Assembly: GCA_002415895.1 (NCBI GenBank)
Contig: DIAV01000383.1
Span: 5,969-19,646 of the forward strand
DNA from: Anaerolineales bacterium UBA5069
Lineage (GTDB): Bacteria; Chloroflexota; Anaerolineae; Caldilineales; Caldilineaceae
Reading direction: 5' to 3'
DNA: 13,678 bases
Part shown: positions 1-6,464 of the stretch, piece by piece
How the letters are laid out: each line of letters starts with the position of its first letter
Numbering within the stretch: the first letter of the stretch is position 1
Notes under the pieces: model-generated
Told to the model about the DNA's origin: nothing
What the model saw: the letters and a program-made list of their open reading frames with translations, nothing else
Database searches by the model: none
Translations under genes and position numbers: made by a program

Positions 1-1503
1 TTCATGGTGCGTGCGCTGCGCGTCTTTGAGGAAGAGGCGCGCCGCCGCCTTCAAGAGAGCGCCCGCAGCGAGCACGAGGCGCAACTGCAGGCGCTGGAGC
101 TTGAGCGGCGCAGCGGGCGCGAGCGCGAATTGCTCAATCAGGAGCTGGCCGCCAAGGCGCGCGAGCTGGCGCTGCTGCTCGAGCTCTCCAATTTGCTGGG
201 CGTTGCCATGGAGATGCCGCGCCGCCTCACAACCGTGCTGCCGCGTGTGATTCAGAACCTCGCCTTCACCAACGCGGGTCTCATTCTCTGCGTAGATAAC
301 AATAGCGATGAGGTTGACGTTGAGGCGCAAACGGGTTTTGAGCCGTCCATGTCGCGCCTGCCGGCCGAAACGGACGCCACGGCCGCCCATGTAACAGAAG
401 CGACCTTCACCAACTGCGTTGCATTGGGGCGGCGCAGCATTGCAGCGGGGCGCGCCGCCTGCCGCCACGCCGACGGCGCCGTGATCGAGTTTAACGTGAG
501 TGCCGTGCTGCTGGGTGAAGAGTGCTGGAGCTATCCAAGCCCCACGGTGGCGCTGGCGCTGCCGCTGATGGCGCAGCGTATTCCCATTGGTTCAGTCATC
601 TTTGCATGCACGGGGCGCGAGACGCGCACGCTTCCGCTTGAAGAGCTGCACCTCATGGTGGGCATTGCCCGCCAGTTCGAGCTCTCCATGGAGAATGCGC
701 GCCTCTATCGCCAGGCGCAGGCACGCGAGGCAACGCTGGGACAGTTGCTCGCACAAGTGGTGGACGCGCAGGAGGCCGAACGCCAGCGCATTGCGCGCGA
801 ATTGCACGACGCCACCGGCCAATCGCTCACGGCGATTGCATTGGGGCTGCGCGGCCTCGCCAACAGCGTCAACAGCGCCGCAGTCGCGCCGGCTGGTTCA
901 GCCCTTCCCGCCGCGCCACAGAACACCGCGGGCGACCTCACACGTCAGGCGGAGTCGCTGCAACTCTTCGCCACGGATGCGCTGGGCGAACTGCGCCGCA
1001 TTATTGCCGACCTGCGCCCGCCCCAACTCGACGAACTGGGGCTTGCCCCTGCCCTGCGCTGGTACGTGCAGAGCTTCCGCAAACGCCATCCCCACATCGA
1101 ATTGAGCTTCACCGTGGCGGGTGATCAAACACGTTTGCCGCCCCACTATGACACAGTCGTCTTCCGCGTCGTGCAGGAGGCGCTCACCAACATTGCCAAG
1201 CATTCGGGTGCGGATCGCGCAGGCATTGTGCTGGAAATGAAGCCTAGCGAAGTGGTGGTCACCGTGCAGGACAATGGCCGCGGCTTTGATCCAAACCGCG
1301 CGCTCAGCGGGCGCGGCCAATCGGCGGCATGGGGGCTGCTGGGCATACGCGAGCGCACTGTGCTTCTTAATGGCCACTACGAGATCAAGTCTGCACCCGG
1401 CCAGGGCACGCTGGTGCGCATTTCAGTGCCCACTGCGCAGCCTGCGCTTGCACTGGAGTCGGCGCCCAGCGCGCCCCCGCCCTACTATGATGACGGCGCA
1501 TAG
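1..1503 (+). CDS. NarX/DegS-type sensor histidine kinase, 5' end missing
   Basis: A cytoplasmic sensor kinase part that would phosphorylate the response regulator encoded 38 nt downstream. The reading frame is open to base 1 and the first Met (base 4) has no room for a ribosome site, so the gene very probably starts upstream, perhaps with a membrane sensor and HAMP. Counting from that Met: charged coiled coil at about 5-62, GAF-like sensor domain at about 63-235, HisKA_3 dimerisation domain at about 255-345 with phospho-accepting His268 in ARELHDATGQSL, then a HATPase with N box QEALTNIAKHS (391-401), G1 box DNGRGFD (423-429) and GLLGIRER (444-451). The last 25 residues are Pro/Ala-rich and probably disordered. 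The GAF region contains five cysteines (96, 138, 153, 174, 202), which could sense redox state or bind a cofactor; this is inference. The kinase class is very secure; the signal is unknown. Confidence 0.93.
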   Translation, partial: FMVRALRVFEEEARRRLQESARSEHEAQLQALELERRSGRERELLNQELAAKARELALLLELSNLLGVAMEMPRRLTTVLPRVIQNLAFTNAGLILCVDNNSDEVDVEAQTGFEPSMSRLPAETDATAAHVTEATFTNCVALGRRSIAAGRAACRHADGAVIEFNVSAVLLGEECWSYPSPTVALALPLMAQRIPIGSVIFACTGRETRTLPLEELHLMVGIARQFELSMENARLYRQAQAREATLGQLLAQVVDAQEAERQRIARELHDATGQSLTAIALGLRGLANSVNSAAVAPAGSALPAAPQNTAGDLTRQAESLQLFATDALGELRRIIADLRPPQLDELGLAPALRWYVQSFRKRHPHIELSFTVAGDQTRLPPHYDTVVFRVVQEALTNIAKHSGADRAGIVLEMKPSEVVVTVQDNGRGFDPNRALSGRGQSAAWGLLGIRERTVLLNGHYEIKSAPGQGTLVRISVPTAQPALALESAPSAPPPYYDDGA

Positions 1504-1541
1504 GGTGCGCCTGATCAACAGAACAACAGGAAACGACTTTT

Positions 1542-2240
1542 ATGAGTGATGAGCGTGCTGCACCTGGAAGCCCGGACGCCGCCGGCAACGTAATGATTCG
1601 CCTGCTCCTTGTCGATGACCATTCCATCCTGCGCGCGGGGCTGCGCATGCTCTTTGCCGCCGAGCCGGACATGCAGATTGTTGGCGAGGCAGGCAGCGGC
1701 CTCGAGGCGATTGCCGCCGTGGATAAACTTCACCCCGATGTGGTCATCATGGATGTCGCCATGCCCGGCATGACGGGCATTGAAGCCACCCAGCGCATCA
1801 AGGAACTCCACCCCGAGACTGCCGTGCTTGCGCTCACGATGCACGAAGACGAGCAGTACTTCTTCGAGATGCTCAATGCAGGCGCTGCGGGCTACATCCC
1901 CAAGCGCGCCGCACCCGACGACCTGATCGCTGCCATCCGCGTCGTACACCAGGGCAATGTCTTTCTGCATGCGTCGCTGGCGCGCTTTCTCATTCACGAT
2001 GTGCTGCATGGCGCGGCGCAGCCCACGCCTGTGGTGGAGCCGCTCACCGAACGCGAGCGCGAAGTGCTGACGCTGATTGCCGAGGGCATGACCAGCCGCG
2101 AAATTGGCGAGCAACTTGTGGTGAGCCCCAAAACAGTGGACCGCCACCGCGAAAATATCATGTCCAAGCTCAATCTGCACAGCCGCGTCGAACTGGTGAA
2201 GTATGCAATCGCGCGCGGCATGATTGACACCCATCGCTAA
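1542..2240 (+). CDS. NarL/FixJ-family (LuxR-type) DNA-binding response regulator
   Basis: Transcription regulator of 232 aa, partner of the preceding kinase. The receiver domain (about 19-135) shows the acidic pair Asp25-Asp26, phosphorylation site Asp71 in VVIMDVAMPGMTG, switch Thr99 in LALTMHED and Lys121. A LuxR-type helix-turn-helix follows at about 168-225 (LTEREREVLTLIAEGMTS, then SPKTVDRHRENI). I chose the ATG at 1542 because AGGAAA (1528-1533) lies 8 nt upstream. An internal ATG at 1593 begins the classical receiver start (MIRLLLVDDH) but has no ribosome site. Its targets are not shown by the sequence; the converging redox operon just beyond the terminator is a plausible candidate, by analogy with NarL control of respiratory genes. 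Confidence 0.96.
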   Translation: MSDERAAPGSPDAAGNVMIRLLLVDDHSILRAGLRMLFAAEPDMQIVGEAGSGLEAIAAVDKLHPDVVIMDVAMPGMTGIEATQRIKELHPETAVLALTMHEDEQYFFEMLNAGAAGYIPKRAAPDDLIAAIRVVHQGNVFLHASLARFLIHDVLHGAAQPTPVVEPLTEREREVLTLIAEGMTSREIGEQLVVSPKTVDRHRENIMSKLNLHSRVELVKYAIARGMIDTHR

Positions 2241-2264
2241 ATAGCGCCGCCAGCAGACAATACA

Positions 2265-2298
2265 AAACGGGTCACGCCTGGCCAGGCGTGACCCGTTT
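2265..2298. terminator. Perfect 34-bp palindrome, bidirectional terminator
   Basis: The two 17-nt arms AAACGGGTCACGCCTGG and CCAGGCGTGACCCGTTT are exact reverse complements, giving a long GC-rich hairpin with a minimal loop. The stem is flanked by A on one side and T on the other (TTTCTGTTGTT on the right), so it can act on both strands. It sits between the stop of the response regulator (2240) and the stop of the converging two-CW gene (2326), which is the expected place for a shared terminator. The T tracts are short, so termination efficiency is not certain. Confidence 0.8.
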
Positions 2299-2325
2299 CT
2301 GTTGTTAGTTGCGGCTTACTTGACT

Positions 2326-2709
2326 TCAGTCATCGCCCGCCACCAGCGCCGACCCGGCGGGGGTAAACTGCTTGAAGAGCGCACAGGCAAAGCAGGCTTC
2401 GGGCAGACAACCTTCCGCATCGCGCCGCACCAGCCAGCAAGGCAGCGCAGGTGTGCGCGGCGCAGGGCAACGCTCGCGTATCTCCGGCGGGCAATTCCTC
2501 TGCTCCCAACAGGGCGCTTCATTTGCCACCGCCAACGTCACCGGTGCCGTCGCGCTGAGCGCTTGCAGGCTTTCGGCTGCGGCCTCGCGCTGCCAGCGGC
2601 GATCCAGCCGATGCAACGCCAGCCCCAGGCCGATCATGGCCGCAATCGGCACGCCCATGCGCAGCAGTATGTATCCAACCAGTGTGAGTGTTGCGATCCA
2701 ACCGTTCAT
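2326..2709 (-). CDS. Small membrane-anchored two-CW cysteine-cluster protein
   Basis: 127-aa protein, last gene of the redox operon, 59 nt after the HybB-like gene. An N-terminal membrane helix (about 8-33, containing RMGVP at 17-21) is followed by a basic stretch and a cysteine-rich C-terminal domain (67-112). Seven cysteines lie at 67, 73, 81, 91, 101, 106 and 109, with two CW pairs (67-68 and 91-92) and the motif EACFACALF. This spacing matches what is called a two-CW domain, found in small proteins beside NrfD/HybB-type complexes in anaerobes; its function is unknown, and metal or Fe-S binding is inferred. The ATG at 2709 has TGAGGA about 6 nt upstream. The other frames across this stretch are Arg-rich and not credible. 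Likely a small accessory subunit or assembly factor of the complex. Confidence 0.85.
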   Translation of the reverse strand: MNGWIATLTLVGYILLRMGVPIAAMIGLGLALHRLDRRWQREAAAESLQALSATAPVTLAVANEAPCWEQRNCPPEIRERCPAPRTPALPCWLVRRDAEGCLPEACFACALFKQFTPAGSALVAGDD

Positions 2710-2768
2710 GGTGTCCTCACGTCAATTCACAACGCTACCTGTGTGCAAGCCATGCACCCGGCCGCGCC

Positions 2769-3971
2769 CTAATGCGCCTCATGGCTGCCGTCAAAGCGGA
2801 CAAGCCAGCGCACACAGATGTACCACGCCAGCGCCGCCATGGCGAGAATGCCGATTGTTGACATCCACTCCATCATGCTGGGAATGTAGGCGCTCCCTGC
2901 GACGGGGGCCGTTTGCGATGCCAGCGTGGCATTGAAACGGTTCATCAGCACGCCCGCCAAAATCAGCAGGGGCGCAACCCATTGCAGTGTGGGCCGCCGT
3001 CGCCATGCCGGCACCAGGCAGATTGTGGCGGGCACAAGCGCACCCAACACAATCTCAATCGTCGCCAGCCACGTGCGCATGGCGCTCCAGTCAAGATTGA
3101 AAAGCTCGCCATTGTTGATCAATGCGCCAACCCGCACTGCCAGGTAAACAAGCGTCACGCCGCCAATGCCAACCATCAGCCCCTGAATGACCTTCGTCTC
3201 CTCAGGCGACTGGTGAATGCGCACAGCGGTGCGGTAGGCCACAATCGCCATCGCCAGGCCGGCCATAACCGCCGAGGTGAAGAAGAGGATCGGCAGCATG
3301 GGCGTCCACCACAGGGCCGAAACGCGGTGCGGCATGTTCAGGTACAGCGTGCCCAGCGTGGACTGGTGCAGCGTGGAAAGTGTAACGCCCAACACGGTGA
3401 CGGGGGCCATAAGCCAGAGCACGAAGCGGCGCACCTTCGTCCAGCCGAATTTCTCCAGGAAATCGGGCGCAACCTCGAGCACAAGCACCGTTGTATAAAG
3501 CAGGACGCAGCAGCAAATCTCGAAAAGCGGCGAGTGGAGATTCCAGTAGAGCAGGAAATTGTAGAAGCGGTCGGGCCGCCCCAGATCAAGCAGGAGCAGA
3601 ACGAGCACCGCCGTATAGCCCAGGAAACCAGCCAGCAGCGCAGGCCGCAACACAGGCTGAAACTGATGCAGGTGGAAGATATGCACCACCGCCGCCATGG
3701 TAAACGCTGCGCCGGAAAAGGCGATCAGGGCGAAGTCGAAGCCAATCCAGATGCCCCAGGAGGTGCTGTCGGAGAGCGCTGTGGTGCCACCCAGGCCAAT
3801 CAGAAGGCGGGCCAGACCTGCCGCCACCCCCATCACCGTAAGGAAACCAAGAATGCCAACCACGACCATGCCGGGCTCCAGGCGAAAGGGAGCCGCTTCC
3901 ACCTCATTGAGTTTTGTTGCGCCCACAGGCTCAGGCTGATAGTGGCGCCGGGTAATTCCCTGTGCGGTCAT
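2769..3971 (-). CDS. HybB/NrfD-family integral membrane quinone-interacting subunit
   Basis: 400-aa membrane protein of the NrfD/PsrC superfamily, HybB-like branch (E. coli HybB is about the same length). Members carry a quinone site and exchange electrons with an attached ferredoxin-like subunit. About ten membrane helices can be placed: roughly 34-58, 74-98, 112-131, 149-167, 184-204, 223-246, 263-284, 301-320, 331-347 and 369-391. HybB-like signatures are SWGIWIGFDF (71-80), HIFHLHQFQPVLR (97-109), DLGRPDRFYNFL (129-140), HSPLFEICCCVLLYTT (146-161, with three adjacent cysteines) and LSTLHQSTLGTLY (198-210). The start ATG overlaps the stop of the upstream ferredoxin-like gene as ATGA (3968-3971), and GGAG precedes it by 7 nt, so the two are translationally coupled. 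No hydrogenase large or small subunit lies in the window, so hydrogenase function should not be inferred from the HybB resemblance. Confidence 0.93.
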   Translation of the reverse strand: MTAQGITRRHYQPEPVGATKLNEVEAAPFRLEPGMVVVGILGFLTVMGVAAGLARLLIGLGGTTALSDSTSWGIWIGFDFALIAFSGAAFTMAAVVHIFHLHQFQPVLRPALLAGFLGYTAVLVLLLLDLGRPDRFYNFLLYWNLHSPLFEICCCVLLYTTVLVLEVAPDFLEKFGWTKVRRFVLWLMAPVTVLGVTLSTLHQSTLGTLYLNMPHRVSALWWTPMLPILFFTSAVMAGLAMAIVAYRTAVRIHQSPEETKVIQGLMVGIGGVTLVYLAVRVGALINNGELFNLDWSAMRTWLATIEIVLGALVPATICLVPAWRRRPTLQWVAPLLILAGVLMNRFNATLASQTAPVAGSAYIPSMMEWMSTIGILAMAALAWYICVRWLVRFDGSHEAH

Positions 3972-4951
3972 GAGTGGTCTCCAGATGCTGTGCGGTTCGA
4001 TACGTCTGCGCTCTGCTCCACAGCGGCAACAAACTCGCCGTGTGCGTGTTTGGCACGGCGGCCCGTCATAAACTGCATGGCTGCAGCCAGCGAAGCCATT
4101 GTCAGGGCAACGATCGGTGTCTTGCGCATGACGCTCTCACCGTGGTGGGTAATCGTCTCATCGCCCAGGACGGGGAAGCCGAGCGCAGCGAAGGGCACCG
4201 GGCCAATGTAGAGCACAGATGCGCCGCCCGCCTCATGCTCGCCATAGACGTGGTTCACATAGCGGCCGGTGTTTGAGGCAATGGTGGCTTTTGCCTCGGC
4301 AAGCAGCATGCTGCGCTTGCCAAAGCGAATTGCGCCGTTGGGGCACGCTTCTGCACAGGCGGGCTCGTCACCCTCGGCCTGGCGGTCGGCGCACATTTCG
4401 CACTTGTGAATCAAGCCCAGCGGGTTGTCCCAGTCGTAAGCCGGCACACCGTAGGGGCAGGCGTACTGGCAATAGCGGCAGCCAATGCACTTCGACGATT
4501 CGTAGACAACGGGACCACCGGGTTCTTTCGTCAGCGCGCCCACCGTGCAGGCGGAAACACAGGCGGGGTCCACACAATTCATGCATTGGCGCTTGACAAA
4601 GACCTTGAGGGGTGCGCCATGGACATCGCTCACTTCGCGCACGTCGACGAAACTGTACGCGTTGGCGTCGATTTTGGTGGGGATTGTCGTTGGCTCGGCG
4701 CGTTCGTTGGTGCTCTTGCAGGCAAGGGCGCATGAGTTGCAGCCTGTGCAGCGAGTCAGGTCAACCAGCATGGCCATGGCATTGGGGTCCACCGGGCCGG
4801 TCGATGCAATGGCTCCGCCGCCCGCCGCCGCCGTGACGGCCAGGGCCCCTGCGCCGGCTGCAATTCCCTTAAGGAAGGTGCGGCGCGACATGAGCGGGCA
4901 GGTCATATCGACGTTCTCCGGCAATGCGCCGAGGTGGATTGAGTCCGTCAT
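3968..4951 (-). CDS. HybA-like Tat-exported 4x[4Fe-4S] ferredoxin-type subunit with C-terminal anchor
   Basis: 327-aa electron-transfer subunit predicted to sit on the outer face of the membrane. A twin-arginine signal SRRTFLKG (22-29) precedes an Ala-rich hydrophobic stretch. Sixteen cysteines form four clusters: 68/71/74/78, 123/126/131/135, 155/158/161/165 and 184/187/199/203, as in HybA, DmsB and PsrB. A C-terminal hydrophobic helix (about 278-296) resembles the tail anchor of HybA. I set the start at 4951 because its ATG overlaps the cytochrome stop (ATGA, 4948-4951) and GGAGAA (4956-4961) lies just upstream; a longer frame reaching 5182 overlaps the cytochrome and is not credible. A second Met at residue 21, directly before the RR motif, is a possible alternative start. 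It probably passes electrons between the membrane subunit and the seven-heme cytochrome. Confidence 0.95.
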   Translation of the reverse strand: MTDSIHLGALPENVDMTCPLMSRRTFLKGIAAGAGALAVTAAAGGGAIASTGPVDPNAMAMLVDLTRCTGCNSCALACKSTNERAEPTTIPTKIDANAYSFVDVREVSDVHGAPLKVFVKRQCMNCVDPACVSACTVGALTKEPGGPVVYESSKCIGCRYCQYACPYGVPAYDWDNPLGLIHKCEMCADRQAEGDEPACAEACPNGAIRFGKRSMLLAEAKATIASNTGRYVNHVYGEHEAGGASVLYIGPVPFAALGFPVLGDETITHHGESVMRKTPIVALTMASLAAAMQFMTGRRAKHAHGEFVAAVEQSADVSNRTASGDHS

Positions 4952-5844
4952 GAGTTTCTCCGGCTGCCGAAGCGAGCGTATGCAATCATGAAAACGATAC
5001 CCAGAATGCCGCCAATGCCGATGCCGAAGCCGAGGTTGGCCAGCGAGAGCACGCCGAGATCGCGGTTGATGCGTTGGGCTTGCGCCAACTGAGGCGCAGT
5101 CACATCGACTGTGGCAATGTTTTGCGGGGTCAGTGTGCTGTCCACACTCTTGTTTACATCTTCGCGATGGCAATCCAGGCACCTGGTGGCCGACACGGAG
5201 ACAAAGTCGTGCGAAGGCCCGTGCGTGTCAATGACCTGGTTGCCGGCGCTGGCCATGGCCTCGCCCAGCGTGTCGTCCAAAGCCATGTGACAATCTGTGC
5301 AGGTGGCGGTGCCCGCCCAATGCGCCTGATGCAGCGGGTCATCCAGCGATTCGCGGTGGCACGAAGTACACAGGCGATCATCCGAGATACGCATCTCCAG
5401 CGAGTGGACCAGGTGGCAGCTAATGCACTGCACCCCCTGCTCGCCGTGCGTGCTGTTTTCCCACTGGCTCCAGGTCTCTTCGTGGCATTCCTTGCAGGAC
5501 GAAGAGTCAACGACCAGCGGCACGCTGTCTTCATCGGGGTGGCCGCGCACATAATCGCCATGGCAGGTTGTGCAGGTGGCGAGCGCGTGGCCGGAGTCAG
5601 GGTCCACAAGGTCGGCATGGGGTGATGTGGCCCAGGCGTCCGACTCTTCGCTGTGGCAAGAGGAGCAGGGTTTGGTGTTGGGCTCGGGGTTGGTCATTGG
5701 CTCCTGGGCATGGGCTGTGGCCGGCAATGCCAGCCAGAGCGCGCACGCGACCAGCGCCAGGGACAGCGCAAGGGCCAGGCGAGAGCGCCCGGCCCACCTG
5801 CGTGATGAAAACAAAGGAGTAACCTGAAAACGTGGGGTAAACAT
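4948..5844 (-). CDS. Seven-heme membrane-anchored periplasmic cytochrome c
   Basis: 298-aa multiheme c-type cytochrome. An N-terminal signal sequence (basic RRWAGRSR at 15-22, hydrophobic core 23-42, likely cleavage after AHA at 44-46) is followed by seven CXXCH heme sites beginning at Cys60, 91, 117, 140, 159, 182 and 222. A membrane helix near the C-terminus (about 265-290) ends in RFGSRRNS and would anchor the protein with its hemes outside. Several further histidines (for example in SPHADLVD, STHGEQG and HQAHWAG) could be distal heme ligands, as in NrfH/NapC-like and octaheme-type cytochromes. I placed the start at 5844 because GGAGG (5849-5853) lies 4 nt upstream; the frame is open to 6006 but that extension lacks a ribosome site and overlaps the upstream small gene. 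First large gene of the complex, coupled to the ferredoxin-like gene. Confidence 0.95.
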   Translation of the reverse strand: MFTPRFQVTPLFSSRRWAGRSRLALALSLALVACALWLALPATAHAQEPMTNPEPNTKPCSSCHSEESDAWATSPHADLVDPDSGHALATCTTCHGDYVRGHPDEDSVPLVVDSSSCKECHEETWSQWENSTHGEQGVQCISCHLVHSLEMRISDDRLCTSCHRESLDDPLHQAHWAGTATCTDCHMALDDTLGEAMASAGNQVIDTHGPSHDFVSVSATRCLDCHREDVNKSVDSTLTPQNIATVDVTAPQLAQAQRINRDLGVLSLANLGFGIGIGGILGIVFMIAYARFGSRRNS

Positions 5845-5848
5845 GAAT

Positions 5849-5853
5849 CCTCC
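5849..5853 (-). promoter_or_regulatory. Ribosome binding site of the cytochrome c gene
   Basis: GGAGG on the minus strand, 4 nt before the ATG at 5844. It decides the start of the cytochrome gene against the longer frame that begins at 6006, and the protein then begins just before a normal signal peptide. Confidence 0.85.
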
Positions 5854-5856
5854 AAA

Positions 5857-5892
5857 ATGCAGGGCAGCAGCCCGCAAGCAGTGGCCCTGCGT
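5857..5892 (-). other. Intercistronic inverted repeat upstream of the cytochrome c gene
   Basis: GCAGGGC (5859-5865) and GCCCTGC (5884-5890) are exact complements, extended by one wobble and one further pair to 5857/5892, with an 18-nt loop. In the operon transcript this hairpin lies between the stop of the 43-aa gene and the ribosome site of the cytochrome gene. It could serve as an mRNA processing or stability element or as a partial terminator; there is no T tract. Function is inferred only. Confidence 0.4.
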
Positions 5893-5918
5893 CAACCGGG
5901 AAGGCGTAGAAACTGGTT

Positions 5919-6050
5919 CTATGCCTCGGGGTGAATGAAACGGCGCTCGGCGCATCCCATGAGCCAGCAAATGGCAAGCGGCACGCCAAAGCGCACAAAA
6001 ACGCATGAGATACAGAAACCGGAAATAATCAGCACTTCGCTTGCGCCCAT
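5919..6050 (-). CDS. 43-aa single-pass membrane peptide, first gene of the redox operon
   Basis: Small protein with a single hydrophobic stretch (about 5-34) containing Cys13, Cys16, Cys28 and Cys33, then a short hydrophilic tail AERRFIHPEA. I recognise no named family. Support for it being real: AAGGAGAG (6056-6063) is placed 5 nt before the ATG at 6050, it is on the operon strand 74 nt before the cytochrome start, and its segment VRFGVPLA (19-26) resembles LRMGVPIA (16-23) at the membrane helix of the two-CW protein at the other end of the operon, with a double Arg about 16 residues later in both. The frame extends up to 6221 but only this internal start has a ribosome site. It may be an accessory or assembly subunit of the complex. 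Confidence 0.65.
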   Translation of the reverse strand: MGASEVLIISGFCISCVFVRFGVPLAICWLMGCAERRFIHPEA

Positions 6051-6055
6051 GAGGA

Positions 6056-6063
6056 CTCTCCTT
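6056..6063 (-). promoter_or_regulatory. Ribosome binding site of the 43-aa membrane peptide
   Basis: AAGGAGAG on the minus strand, 5 nt before the ATG at 6050. It is among the best ribosome sites in the window and is the main evidence that this very short gene is translated and begins at 6050 rather than at the distal ATG at 6221. Confidence 0.75.
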
Positions 6064-6203
6064 GTTTGAGCGAGCAACACAGGCCAGGTGCGGCGGCCTT
6101 TGCTCTTGCTACAAGCAGAATAGTCCAAAAGCCGCGCGCACACATCGGGCATGTCGCCCATCCCCATACCCATCTTTGGGGAAGCATAGACAGCACGCGT
6201 GGA

Positions 6204-6256
6204 GCGCGCTACCCATGTCATCTACTGCATACAGTAGAAGGGCATGGGTAGCGCGC
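6204..6256. repeat. Nested inverted repeat (53 nt) in the divergent spacer
   Basis: Outer arms GCGCGCTACCCATG (6204-6217) and CATGGGTAGCGCGC (6243-6256) are exact complements. Inside them, inner arms TCTACTG (6221-6227) and CAGTAGA (6232-6238) flank the tetraloop CATA. The two stems are separated by 3-nt and 4-nt bulges, so the whole element can fold into one long hairpin on either strand. No T tract follows, which argues against a simple terminator. It may be an operator, a dispersed palindromic repeat, or a structured leader of the leftward operon. Confidence 0.75.
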
Positions 6257-6424
6257 GTGGGTGACTATGCGCAAAACAACCCAGGAAGGATGGGTGAAAC
6301 TACCCAGTTCTGCTGCGCCCGCGGCGCCTTGCTCCGCTCTCGCACCAGCGCAGCGCACGCGCTTTGCCGCTACGGTGCGCTTCAGGCCAGCGCGACCGTC
6401 TGCAGTCTATGTGCGCACAAGACG

Positions 6425-6448
6425 GCGCCAGCCCAATGAAACTGGCGC
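6425..6448. promoter_or_regulatory. Dyad overlapping the -35 region of the hydrolase promoter
   Basis: GCGCCAG (6425-6431) and CTGGCGC (6442-6448) are exact complements 10 nt apart. The right arm falls where the -35 element would sit for the -10 box at 6465-6470, so the dyad is placed like a repressor or activator site. Functional meaning is inferred from position only. Confidence 0.35.
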
Positions 6449-6464
6449 TCCTGTGCAGCCTGTC

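Noticed and set aside
2913..4211. A 432-codon open frame on the + strand across the HybB-like gene.
   Set aside because: It is antisense to the HybB-like gene, rich in His/Gln/Arg, without a ribosome site or domain; high-GC coding DNA readily leaves such open frames.
4952..5182. N-terminal extension of the ferredoxin-like subunit back to 5182.
   Set aside because: It would overlap the cytochrome gene by over 200 nt and push the Tat signal far inside the protein; the ATGA start at 4951 has a ribosome site.
2769..6050. Interpretation of the redox operon as a hydrogenase-2 operon because of HybA and HybB resemblance.
   Set aside because: No large or small NiFe hydrogenase subunit is present; the operon starts and ends inside the window, with a cytochrome in place of a catalytic subunit.
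6204..6256. Reading the nested inverted repeat as a CRISPR repeat or an intrinsic terminator.
   Set aside because: There is only one copy with no spacers, and no T tract follows the stem on either strand.
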